From Archegozetes longisetosus (lineage: Eukaryota; Arthropoda; Arachnida; Sarcoptiformes; Trhypochthoniidae): DNA of 64,000 bases. The notes below the pieces were generated by a model that searched no databases, was not told the DNA's origin, and was given only the letters and a program-made list of their open reading frames with translations. The stretch covers positions 4,438,242 to 4,502,241 of the forward strand of contig JAEMBT020000009.1 in assembly GCA_018873245.2 (NCBI GenBank), in the 5' to 3' direction. This document shows positions 1-10,477 of the stretch, in pieces (the stretch's first letter is position 1; each line of letters opens with the position of its first letter). The position numbers and the translations under genes were made by a program.

Positions 1-1646
1 TAGATGAAAGCCGTTCTCTTGTTTCAATGGAGTTTGAAGCTTACACTAAAAGGAAAGGAACAAATACAATGGAAGCTGATCCATTTGTCTTATACACTCA
101 AAATAATGGTAAACTTTGTTCTGTCGAATATGTCGGACCAAAAATGGTAATTTATGACGCTGCTCGAGACTGTGTAACCGCATTGCATCAGATTACACAA
201 TCTTCACGAAACTTGATACTAATGCCGAGCTCAGCGTCTTGTCAACGAAACCTTCCTGACACAATTTCCAAAAAGTTCTGGAAAGTAACTACTTGTGAAG
301 ATCCTAAGATTGTAGTAGATGAAGAAATAATGCAAGTGAAAGTATCCGATAAACTGAATTATATTTACTGCAGCACACTTAAAATAAAGATCTATAATCG
401 AACTTTGGAATGTCCTGATTTTGCTTTTGCTGTACCCACTAGTGTTCCGTTTAGCATTAATTCAATAACTTACGAGTCCTCTCTTGTAAATGTGCAAAAT
501 ACTTTAAGTATGATGCCAGCTTGGGGTCAAAGAATCAATTTCCATCTTATGCCGTCTTTACACGAACTAAATCTAACTGAAATTGCAAAACAAAATAATG
601 CAGAAATAAGTAAAATCCAGTTTTATAACCGTAAACCTTCCATTGAGATAAACAATCAATCAAGTACTTTCGTCTTTTATATCATAATCATTATCGTCCT
701 TTTAATAGGATTAACTGTTTATTATAAAAGAAAACGTTCTAATTCAGTTGATATAGCTAACGTGCAAGCCATTGAACTTAAACGACGTGCTCGTAACTCT
801 AATATTGTAACTGAAACTCAATCATTAGTTTCTGATGAGGAATCCGACGAAGAAGCTGATAATAAATCAAATATATCACAGACAACAACCCCAACTCCTC
901 TTCGGAAAACCAAGCGAGTTTTATTTTTAACAACGATTATCACTTTATCATTGACACCAGCTAACGCTTTTGATTATAAATATATGGTGATCTTCATAAA
1001 ATTCCAGTCGCCATGCAATGAATTACTCCTGAATAACAAAACTATTCCGACACAAATTATATGGTGTCAAAATCAGTTTGAACTCTCTTTTATAAAACCT
1101 GTTAGCACGTTTTGTAAAATAGACAACGAGATTCTAGCAATACATAAACGACTATATTATGCAGAGTTTAACAGACAAAAGCGATCGTATAGTCCAAACA
1201 ATCCAAACAATGAGCTAGACAATTACCTAGCAACTACAATAGTTTCGTCATTTGCTGTATTAAAAGACATAGTAAACACTATTGGAAGAAAATGGTCTCA
1301 AAATAAATTAGATTCAAGACTATTTGAAAACTCGCATTTCCAAATAAAATTTCCTTCGAACTTGTCTCTAGAAATGTTCAAACCACATTTGTGCATTGCA
1401 GACTTTCAATCAAATACAATTATCTTAATGCTGCATAAAAACTCTGAACCTATATGGTTAAAGAAATATGTTATTCTTTTTGGAGTTATAACTACTATTA
1501 TTATTGTACTCCTATTATGTAACGGAGTACTGAAACTTATGAAGTTGCGCAGGAAAATGCACCAGAGTTATAAGGTGTTTTATGATAGAAAACCCAATGA
1601 TTCATCGGCGGAGATGGGTTTCCCCTTACCTCCATTTCCCCTATAG
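1..1646 (+). CDS. Env-like two-glycoprotein ORF, 5' end outside the window
   Basis: The frame is open to the left window edge; the first ATG inside is at 27 and gives 539 aa. Numbered from that ATG, the order is: a cysteine-containing ectodomain-like part (1-214), a transmembrane helix (215-233) with a basic stop-transfer KRKR, an acidic cytoplasmic-like linker (265-285), a second signal-peptide-like segment (297-314), a second ectodomain-like part with a furin-type RQKR site (383-386), and a C-terminal transmembrane helix (481-502) with a basic tail. Two signal/ectodomain/TM modules in one reading frame suggest a polyprotein cut by host proteases. The likely source is an LTR-retroelement env or an endogenous viral glycoprotein; a purine-rich tract follows about 75 bp after the stop. 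I do not recognise the exact family, and no fusion peptide is obvious after the RQKR. Confidence 0.55.
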   Translation, partial: DESRSLVSMEFEAYTKRKGTNTMEADPFVLYTQNNGKLCSVEYVGPKMVIYDAARDCVTALHQITQSSRNLILMPSSASCQRNLPDTISKKFWKVTTCEDPKIVVDEEIMQVKVSDKLNYIYCSTLKIKIYNRTLECPDFAFAVPTSVPFSINSITYESSLVNVQNTLSMMPAWGQRINFHLMPSLHELNLTEIAKQNNAEISKIQFYNRKPSIEINNQSSTFVFYIIIIIVLLIGLTVYYKRKRSNSVDIANVQAIELKRRARNSNIVTETQSLVSDEESDEEADNKSNISQTTTPTPLRKTKRVLFLTTIITLSLTPANAFDYKYMVIFIKFQSPCNELLLNNKTIPTQIIWCQNQFELSFIKPVSTFCKIDNEILAIHKRLYYAEFNRQKRSYSPNNPNNELDNYLATTIVSSFAVLKDIVNTIGRKWSQNKLDSRLFENSHFQIKFPSNLSLEMFKPHLCIADFQSNTIILMLHKNSEPIWLKKYVILFGVITTIIIVLLLCNGVLKLMKLRRKMHQSYKVFYDRKPNDSSAEMGFPLPPFPL

Positions 1647-1722
1647 CTTTAAATTCGAATCAAACGAATTACCACAACTACATCACTTACTAGAGGTTTA
1701 TGGTTAATAAACGATGTAGTTC

Positions 1723-1741
1723 AAAAAAAAGGAGAAAAAAA
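1723..1741 (+). other. Polypurine tract after the env-like ORF
   Basis: Nineteen consecutive purines (A-rich with one GGAG) lie about 75 bp after the env-like stop, where a retroelement primes plus-strand synthesis. No clear TG dinucleotide LTR start follows directly, so the role is tentative. Confidence 0.35.
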
Positions 1742-2262
1742 TTAAAAAAAACTTACATATAACTATTTTTGAAAATAAATATATTCCATTTTATAATCCA
1801 ATACATTTTAATTATCAAAGATGTATTTTCTTCATTACATAAAAGTACTTCATAAAAATTATAATCTAATATATATAAATATAAACAAAAAAAAATTTAA
1901 GAAATTCAACTATAGTTAATTTTTTTGTTATATGCAATTATAACGGGGTTCACTGTACATCTAAATATATATATATATGATCATGTGTTTAGTTAACAAA
2001 GTTTAAGTATAACATAATTCTAAGTAAAGTTAAAAAAAGAAATCCTTAAAAAAAGCTAAAAAAAAAAGTTTAAAAAAAATCAGTAACATATAATAAAACG
2101 GCTAATCATGAAAATAAATAATTAATATAGTTGAACTTAGAATATATATATAAAAGCTCACTTAATAGTAACTAAGCCTTACACTCTTGATATACTTTTA
2201 CTTAACAGAACCAGATTGAAGGAAAGTGTCTGACACAAATGACGGTTAAAAGAAATTTTAAT

Positions 2263-2439
2263 TTTTAATATCGAATATCTTCTAAACCGTTTAAGAGCCA
2301 GAGATCGCTCTGCGCTTAATAAGTAAAGCATAAACTCAAATATTTTCTATAAAAATTTGATCGTGGGCGGCTCTATTAAAGTATTAAAAATTTTAATTTA
2401 TTTATTAATAAGCATCAAAATCCACCATAGCGACATCTA
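2263..2439. repeat. 177-bp direct repeat, copy 1
   Basis: This block reappears about 294 bp downstream (2557-2733) with few differences. The shared block contains the hairpin-like text agccagagatcgctct and ends at catagcgacatcta. It may be a duplicated piece of a retroelement untranslated region or LTR; no coding potential is visible. Confidence 0.8.
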
Positions 2440-2556
2440 CCCCTCCTATTATGAACTATTCCACTGGAACTTGCGCTAAACTTAGTGTGAACAAACTATA
2501 AGCATCGCTAACTTTCTACTTACTTTTTTTTTAACGCTATTTCCTATTATAAATAA

Positions 2557-2733
2557 TTTTCAATATCGAACATCTTCTGAACCGTTTAAGAGCCAGAGAT
2601 CGCTCTGCACTTAATAAGTAAAGCATAAACTCAAATATTTTCTGCAAAAATTTGATCGAGGGCGGCTCTATTAAAGTATTAAAAATTTTATTTTATTTAT
2701 TAATAAGCATCAAAATACACCATAGCGACATCT
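2557..2733. repeat. 177-bp direct repeat, copy 2
   Basis: Second copy of the block at 2263-2439. The intervening 117 bp is not repeated. The copies differ at about ten positions, so the duplication is not brand new. Confidence 0.8.
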
Positions 2734-2853
2734 ATTATTCACAATTTGAACAAAACACAGTTACTTCATGCTAAACACGTATTATTTAAACTATAGGAAA
2801 CTAAACTATATTTTACTATTTGTCTAACGACATAATTATTAAAATTCTTATAG

Positions 2854-3273
2854 TCGATATGTCAGATAGAATTCGAAGACAGGCATAATGAAGTTTCAAG
2901 AACATTTACACCATATAGGAACCGAACAAGCTATACCGAGTTGGATGAACTTCGAGGAATCGCCGACAACATTAAGACCCAACTTTTATTCATAAATGAA
3001 CTATTAAATATGCAGAATCCGGATGAAGAACCAACGGGACAATTGGGTCGATCAATCACGGATATTGTCATCCATCTTAATACTAGCAGCACTATGATTA
3101 GGGATATTCGTTCCGCCATTTTAAACATTATCTTCAATAGACAACAAGCTTCTACCTCATCAACAACAGTTCAAAATGGTGTTCAGACTTCTATTCACCC
3201 TTTAAATAGCACAAATGGGTGCTATAATACCTCAAGCCTTACCTCACAGGCATACTATGGGTATCATCGCTAA
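2854..3273 (+). CDS. Small orphan ORF, possible retroelement gag/env remnant
   Basis: An open frame follows a TAG at 2851 and ends with TAA after ...YYGYHR. There is no in-frame ATG until 3010, so either the 5' part is on another exon or the gene is broken. The first ~75 residues are amphipathic and leucine/isoleucine rich (LRGIADNIKTQLLFINELL), suggesting a helical or coiled segment. The rest is Ser/Thr/Asn rich. It lies between the 177-bp repeats and an LTR, so a retroelement origin is likely. A different frame gives a short ATG-initiated peptide (2888) that I do not regard as a gene. Confidence 0.3.
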   Translation, partial: SICQIEFEDRHNEVSRTFTPYRNRTSYTELDELRGIADNIKTQLLFINELLNMQNPDEEPTGQLGRSITDIVIHLNTSSTMIRDIRSAILNIIFNRQQASTSSTTVQNGVQTSIHPLNSTNGCYNTSSLTSQAYYGYHR

Positions 3274-3716
3274 TACCTCAAGTTTGATTTTTACACTATT
3301 CATTTTATATTTTATATTATTATTTTCTCTTATTTTATTAACCTTATTGGGCAAAGTTTATACATGACATAAATAATCCAGCATTAATATTCAAAAATAT
3401 ACATATAAAAATATGAATAATCACATAATTAATAAAAAAATATAATAACTAATATATTCAGTTATAAAAAAATATTTTACTAACTACCTCTTTATATGCC
3501 AAACAAATAATCTTAAATATCTAAAAAAAAAAAAATTTTTTTTATTTTATATATAAGTTTCTTTTGTTTTCGCAAATAATGTCCAAATACTATAAACTAA
3601 ATGCTATTATAATTTTGAATTGTTTTTTGTTGCTTGTATTGTTAAGTCTAATCTCATATTATTTAATGTAAACCAATTACGCGTTACACAGAGTCGTGTA
3701 ATCTAAGGTGGGGTAT

Positions 3717-4211
3717 TGTAATAACGTCTTAGTTCTTAAATTAGACCTATACCAAAATACTTCTGTAATAACCTATATTTTTAAACTCTAATTTTCATAA
3801 CTCACCGTATATGTCAACATTTATTACTGATTTCAAGATTACTTTTTATTTGTACAAAGAAATCTTCACATGCTTGTCTCAACTGTACAAATTATGAAGA
3901 CAGCTGAGAGTAAGCATATTTCAACTCTGAAAACCTACCTAAGTATGTCCTAGTTAAACAATCTCCCAATCCTAGCTAAATGTGCTATTGACCTTAAAAG
4001 GTTTAGCCTATCATTGTAAAACATTTTCTAATTTAACCCGCCTATTGTTCCTATAAAATGTCGTGTTTTTCTTAAATTTTTCGCTCTTTCTTCCAGTGTT
4101 AAAATCCTGTGAAATCTTATGTAATTTTATTATTGTGGTTATGTTAAATAAAGTGCTTATATTTTAAAATTTGATTTCATACACGCTCCTATCAAAGATC
4201 CAGACTTTACA
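3717..4211 (+). mobile_element. 495-bp LTR, 3' or solo
   Basis: It starts TGTAATAACG directly after a purine-rich stretch (aaggtgggg) resembling a polypurine tract, and ends ...CTTTACA. Inside, TATAAAA (4052-4058) lies about 95 bp upstream of AATAAA (4147-4152), the usual U3-R-U5 order. No second copy is visible in the window, and the flanking bases (gtat / atat) do not form a clear target duplication. A 3' LTR of an element whose body was lost or nested fits better than a clean solo LTR. Confidence 0.6.
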
Positions 4212-4328
4212 ATATTAGGTAAAACAAATTGAGATCTCACATCGAGGTCCCTGATCTCAATTTGTACAACTAGGAAATAACAAAAACATAAGACAAAATA
4301 AAATGTTTAACGTAGATTATAAAATTAA

Positions 4329-4730
4329 TTAAAAATATCCCACCACGAATCTAAACGTGACAGTATATTCAATACATGTTTTCAATTTGTCAAAATTCAT
4401 ATTTTCAATTGAGTTATGGATTAATGTTACAATAAATTCTATATTATGCTGATTATTATTGTTATTATTATTATTACTTTCAATAAATCTTTCCAAATCA
4501 GTCCAAATCATTTCATTTGGGTTTGACTGGCAATGATTTTGAGAGACGTAAAACTTTATGTCCAGCTGATTTGAGCATTTCGTCGACAACATAAGATTTC
4601 CTTATATTCAAATTTCTAGCTTTTTACAATAGTTCTAATTTCAAGCAATTTTGTTCAATGATAATTTCACGATTTTTGAATCAGTCTATTTATATCATCT
4701 TTACGTCATGAATTATTAAGAAGTCTGTCT
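4329..4730 (-). pseudogene. IS630/Tc1-type transposase relic
   Basis: The minus strand carries the C-terminal part of a DDE transposase. One frame reads SYVVDEMLKSAGHKVLRL, then a frameshift leads to a frame with NHCQSNPNEMIW, a degraded version of the usual LPPYHCxxNPIExIW box that holds the last catalytic acidic residue. An (AAT)n expansion encodes a run of eight Asn after it. Stops upstream (>4600) and the frameshift show decay. It is the same family as the copy at 6060-6980 but in the opposite orientation. Confidence 0.65.
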
Positions 4731-6059
4731 AGTTTGAAAATTGAATAAGAAAATTAGGTTGAAAGTTAACAATAAGGTAAACTTGAATATACGCTATTAC
4801 CCAAAACTCTGGAATAACAGGAAGCATTACCCATAGTCACTATTAAATTTTGTGGTAAAAATTTAATCTCAATTCAATCCTCAAATACCATGCCGTTCAT
4901 TTCAGTATGATAAATTATTGAGATTCTTTTCTCTGAATACAAACTCACAATTATCTAAATAGCCATTAACTGATTCTACATGAAGATTAATGCATCTTTC
5001 TCCTGAATTTACAGTAATATTAGTTTTAGACAATTCATATACATCAACCAGAGTATTTCTTCTAACTATAATTAAAATATGTGTACGTATAAATACATAT
5101 ATATATGTAGAAAAACTTTGAATTAAAATGTTTCTGGTATAAATAATTGAGTTACACTATCTCAAACAGTTTTCAATATATAAATTCTGAAATTTTAACT
5201 GAAACTAACCTAAGTTTTTATGTACGTAAGTTTCCTCCAAATAAAATATGCCTGAATGTGAATAAACTGTCGTTAAATTCTTTTTAACACTCAAATAATT
5301 TTTACGATTTAATATAATTTCTGAGTAATCCATAAAGAGACGTTGAGCTAACTTCTTACTATTGACTATCTTATAAGCTATTTTTTTTATTAATTTAAAA
5401 AATGTATTTAGATTGCATTGTCCAACCTAATGTTTTGGTCATCATTCATTTTTGATGAACTTCTGCCATATGTGGCATCAATCTGCATGAATAATGGTTT
5501 CTATCAATAGTTTGAATTGCAGAAATGTCATAATAGCCTGGAATATGCTTTTAGGTCTATTTCTTCGTTGTAGAGATTGAACCTAACCATTAACTTCAAT
5601 TCTTCGTTATATATATTGATAGAAGCTATAAAACCAATATAATTAAATACCTAGAATAATAGGAAAGCGTGAATGAATTCTTAATTTATATACGATTAAA
5701 CTTAGCTTTTTGATTGAATTTTAATTTAATTAAAACTTATTGTGATTCGTTATATACAATGATTTCGTGCAATATAAAGAATAAATTAGGAAGAGAATTC
5801 CACATTAAATCTCAATCTAAACAAACTATTTTAAACTTTAAATAGTATTTTGAGAAATAATTAAAAACTTGCTATAAAGAAGACGTTTTTAGTGCTCTAG
5901 TGGAAGGAAGTAAACTACCAAGATCATAAATTAAAAGGATAATAAGTAGTGTCACCAAAGAAGACTAAAATAAGACCGAAAAAATATAAATGAGATTCAT
6001 TTGACAGAAGCATTATTAATTCCATAATAAGAGATTTTCATAAAAATTAAAAAATGTCA
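4731..6059. other. No gene seen
   Basis: AT-rich sequence with stops in all frames. I see no recognisable domain, RNA gene or element boundary here. Confidence 0.5.
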
Positions 6060-6980
6060 TACATAAATGACGTCTATCATAAACTGAAAGAAAATTTTAA
6101 CTTAAATTTCAAAAATTGCCTACGTCAATATTCAGTAAAATTATTAAACAAATGGGATTTAAATTATTGAAAAATAATTATTTATCGCGTAAAATACTGA
6201 TGGAAAGAGATGACATTATAATAAAGGCGAGAATACTTAAGAGAAAATTTGAGACTTTAAAGGGAGTATACGCGTTCTTTATGGGTATTCTTAAATGAAA
6301 CTTCGAACGCAAGAGCTTCGTTAAGAGTAAATTTTTTGTAGATTGTAACTAAATTGTAAATAATCAACTACCAAAACTTAAAATACCAATAGGCAAATGA
6401 ACAAGATTTTCGATTATTCATGCGGGCTCGAAAAATGGACTTATAGAAAACACGGGAAAAGCTTTAGTTAACGAAGAAATCAACGCTGAAATATTTGAGA
6501 AGTGGCTACGAGATCGACTTTTGCCAAACTTACTGCCGCAGTCTATCATCGTTTTAGATAATGCACCGACCCATTCAAAACAAAATAATAAAACTCTTAC
6601 AAGAAGTAGTACTAAACAACAAATACAAGATAGGTTGAATAAAAACAGTATAAATCTCTCCTCGAAAATGCCTTAAAACTTGAGCATCTGGAGTGGAGCT
6701 AGTCAAACAGCATTCTACTAGTAAGAGTTATACAGTAGATCAAATAATTAAGGAATCTGGTCATTCCTATTCGACTGCCTCCTTATCACTGTGAATTTAA
6801 TCCTATTGAACTAGTCTGGGTCAAATGCAAGTAAAAAGAATATGTGTCAACTCGCAACATTCATAATAATATACAAGAATGTGAAAACTTAATCTATACA
6901 TTATGTTAATGTTAATAATTGGAGTAATTATGTAAAAAGATGTGAAAATATAGAGTAATTATTGGGGGTATGATTGTATC
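6060..6980 (+). pseudogene. IS630/Tc1-type transposase pseudogene
   Basis: Several frames together cover most of a transposase of the family at 4329-4730. The helix-turn-helix end reads IIKQMGFKLLKNNYLSRKILMER (6130-6210). The second catalytic Asp is in SIIVLDNAPTHSKQ (~6545-6580), and the final acidic box RLPPYHCEFNPIELVWVKCK lies at about 6772-6830. At least three stops and frameshifts separate these blocks, so it is inactive. Terminal inverted repeats were not identified. Confidence 0.75.
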
Positions 6981-8659
6981 GTTGATACACGCATAGAAAG
7001 TTTACTCATTGAATTCGCAGATGAATCTGATAGTGAAAGAACATTGCTGAACCCTGCCTATCATGTTTTTAAATATATGATAACATATTTAATCACGATG
7101 TAAAATGTAATATTTTGGTTGGGACCCCACTCTCCACCCCCACCGGACTCCCCATTTTAGTCTCCGTCAAGGCTTACTCTTGTTTTCACTATGTGGGGAC
7201 ATATTTGATGGTTTTTTTTATATTATTCAAGCTGAACATTATATTTTTTATAAATTCACTTTTAAATGGATCTATATGTATTTTTTAATGCTGAACCCGA
7301 ATATCAAATCAAATTTTTTTATATCGATTAGTTTTCGAGATTCGAATTTTGTGTCGAATTTTTCGATATCTTTAATATCCACCGAATAAATCTATATTTT
7401 ATCCCATTTTAAAACCTTAACGCCATCTAACGCTCAAACTATAAGTTGTACGGAGGTGGGCCCATTGACAATTTGTATCAGACTGGTGACCTCTATTAAA
7501 ATATATCATCAGATCACCGATTGCCATGTTTGGCAGAATCCCATAGACTTTCCTGCAATGTTCTTTTTATATTGACTGAATTATGACCTCATCATCCGGG
7601 CGTTAACACTGTTTCTCTACAAAAAAATTGATAGTACGTTTTGAGCTAGTCATATTAAATGTATTGCAGCCTTATTGATAAAGAGTACGTTTAATAATAG
7701 TTAAGTAATAAAGATGAGTAATAAAGAGGTCTTGAACCAGCATGAGGATAATATTGAGAAAATTGTTGGTTAAATAAGGTGTTTTTGGCATATTTACTTT
7801 TATTTATTTAAGATTACTCTACATTATACTACAATATAAGAAAATTTATTCACACATACGTTTTTTCTATAGCTTTATCAAACCAAATTTTCTATAGCCA
7901 CGCCTTTTATCAGTGCATAAAAACAATAATAGTAATAATCTTTATTCAGTGAATGAAATTACAATCACTGTGACACAGCAACATGTGTAGGATTTTGTGA
8001 TAACCTATTTGACGGTTTGATAACTACTAGTCTCTTCTTATTAAATTAATACTGAAGAATGGAATTTTTGTAATAAATTTTCATTCTTTTATTGTATTTT
8101 AAATGATAGACAATATATATTTAAAGGTGTCTTTTTATAAACTGAACAAAGATATATAAATTGAAGTATTTTAAACAAAAGGGCGTGAGATCTGAAGTCA
8201 AAGTCAATGATCTCTAGTTCTTACACTATATGGGATTAAGTTGTAGATTAAACTTCTAGGAAAATATAAAGATTAAAACTAAGTGAAATTGCTTGATTTC
8301 CCAGGACATACATAAGTTGAAGTTCAGTAACTTCAACAACTTTACTCATGTTTATATCCTTATTAAAGGCAATCATTGGATTTCATAAGTTATGATTATC
8401 ATAACTAAGTAGTGAAGTGTTGATCTATTAGAATTTTAAAGTTATTAAAATTGTTTTCATTTCTTATGTTCATTTTTAAATAATTGAAAATACATTTAGC
8501 ATAATAAAAGAATGACTTATCACATAAGTTAATGCTGTTTCTGCCAATTTGTATGTGAATACCTATTCTCTCATTATTTATATATATTTGATTGCATTAA
8601 TCTATTGATTTTCTATCGATTGAAATCTTTTTCTTATTTTGAATGATTCATAAAGTTTG
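6981..8659. other. No gene seen
   Basis: AT-rich non-coding sequence. A slightly GC-richer patch at 7120-7200 and a phrase cgccatctaacgct near 7420 recall text near 26740, perhaps a dispersed repeat. Nothing else can be supported. Confidence 0.5.
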
Positions 8660-9110
8660 AATTTCCCTTCTATTTTCAAGGCTTAACAAAGAAATTAGAG
8701 ACTTTAGTCATGGCTAAAGGCTGGAGCTCTCATTGTATGCTAAATTAATTTATTCACTTTTTTCTGCACGTTTTTTTATGAGATAGTCTGAGATGTATTT
8801 AGTATGTTACAGAGATTAATATATTCAAGAATAGATAAAATATAAGTTTTGTAAAGAGCCAGAAGTTCATTTCTGGCTAATTAATACTAATATATTTCAA
8901 AATATCAAACTTTTACAAGGTTTTAGAGATAATATAATCAATGTGTTTGTTGAGAGCAATTTTACTGTCACATATAATCCCTAAATATCTATAAGTTACA
9001 GTATTGATTTTTATGTCATCTAAATAGCAAGACTCTCTAAAATATTGTTTTTAAGTGAGATTCTTAAGAGTTCAGAATTCTCAGAATTGAGTTTGATAAA
9101 ATTGATCCGT
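8660..9110 (-). pseudogene. LINE reverse-transcriptase C-terminal relic
   Basis: The minus strand reads SCYLDDIKINTVTYRYLGI followed by ICDSKIALNKHIDYIISKTL. This matches the region just after the RT palm of Jockey/CR1/RTE-like LINEs (typical FKYLGI-xD-xxLxxxxHI). Further fragments (NELLALYKTYILSILEYINL, then a stop) continue towards 8660. Multiple stops and frameshifts show that it is old and inactive. Confidence 0.6.
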
Positions 9111-9287
9111 ACCAACGATGAAGAGCTATGCTCATCCATTTTCGTAACCCCTGCTCTGTGACTAATGCCAACACAAGTCTAAGTTATAGCTATTAAAAGC
9201 TTTATTCTTGTTTGAGGTTATCACTTAATAAGACTTAACTTGTTTATCTCTAAGTTAAACTTACTAAGTGATGTGTAAATTTGCACG

Positions 9288-9295
9288 TATATAAG
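9288..9295 (+). promoter_or_regulatory. TATA box of the GTPase gene
   Basis: TATATAAG, an exact core-promoter match, lies 159 bp upstream of the chosen ATG (9447). This predicts a transcription start near 9318 and a 5' UTR of about 130 nt. Confidence 0.6.
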
Positions 9296-9446
9296 ACGGG
9301 GTTGCAAGAGAATTTATATAACGCACACAATCTCTAATTGGAGTGGGGTTTCATATTTTTTCTGATGAAATTATAGTATCTACAAGTTTGGATTATTTTT
9401 GGGTTATCGTTTTTTGCAACAAGTATATTTTCTTTCGACGATATCC

Positions 9447-10471
9447 ATGGCCTCAACGTAAGTACTATTTTTGTCGTATACATTATAGAACAGACACTAT
9501 AGATGTTGAACATATATTCCCAAACTTCAAGTTCCAGGTTGGCTATCTGTGAAGCTAAAAAGAATTTGAACATTTTACTTCTTGGTAGATCGGGTGTTGG
9601 CAAATCAACCTTTATCAATTCATTTGCCAATTATGTTGCCTACGAAAAATTGGAGGATATAAGCAAAGAAGATATCGTTAGATGTCTAATTCCTTCTACG
9701 TTAGTACTCTATGATGAGGAAGGTAAAGAAAAGATTTTTAAGATTGAGGAGGAAATAAACAAAGATCAAAACGAGTCAATGGATCCTACAAAGTCAGGAA
9801 CCAGAGGGTGCAAACAATATCGATTTGATTTTGGTAAAATTAGTGTCAACTTTATTGACACACCAGGTATTGTTGATACAAAGGGAATTGATCAAGATAA
9901 AAAGAATTTGGCATTAATTTTGGAATTTTTGTCTTGCTTCAATTCAATCCATGGCGTATGTATTTTGTTAAAACCAAACGAAGAAAGACTAGACAAGGTT
10001 TTGAGGCATTGGATTCTAGAGCTTCTTAGTCAGCTAGACAAATCTGCCGCCAAGAATATTCTCTTTGTTTTTACAAACGCAAGAAGTACCCTTTACAAAC
10101 TTGGAAGATCAGACACTGCCATCAATAAACTTTTGGAAGAAATAAAAAAAGAGAAGCCTGATATCAACATCAAGTTTACCACTGAAAACTACTTTTGCTT
10201 GGACAGTGAAGCATTTCAATTTCTGGTGGCACGAGATCAAATGGTCTTTGACGAAGTAGAAAGTACTATTTTCAGCCAAAGTTGGACAAAATCACGAAAC
10301 GAGTGTATGCGAATGATCAACTATGTAGCAAGTCTACCTGAACATTATGTGCAGGATACCATATCTGTAAATAGAGCCCGGAGACTAATATCAATTTTAT
10401 CAAAACCCCTTGCTGACATTCTTAAAAATATTAGCGAAAATAAGGGGTTATGCGAAGAACGAGACAAATAG
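9447..10471 (+). CDS. Large AIG1-like GTPase, G-domain half, ends at an in-frame TAG
   Basis: The model has a tiny first exon, ATGGCCTCAAC (9447-9457), a GTAAGT donor and an 80-nt intron to TTCCAG (9537). An alternative acceptor at 9531 also keeps frame. The protein starts MASTLAICEAKK. Motifs are P-loop LLGRSGVGKST, switch/G3 FIDTPGIVDTKG, and a G4-position FTNARSTLYK in place of NKxD. The last is typical of a fungal/invertebrate AIG1-type family with no known function. The block ending SLN/SVNRARRLISILSKPLADI is also family-typical. The ATG-only alternative at 9503 would add unrelated residues. Translation stops at TAG 10469-10471, and the same frame continues with the rest of the protein, so this is either a nonsense allele/pseudogene, a readthrough site or a sequencing error. 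Confidence 0.8.
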
Positions 10472-10477
10472 ATAAGA

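Noticed and set aside
2931-3137. Minus-strand 68-aa frame
   Set aside because: Overlaps the plus-strand orphan ORF and has no recognisable feature.
9334-9630. 98-aa minus-strand frame opposite the GTPase start
   Set aside because: Antisense shadow; the plus strand has a promoter, splice sites and a conserved P-loop.
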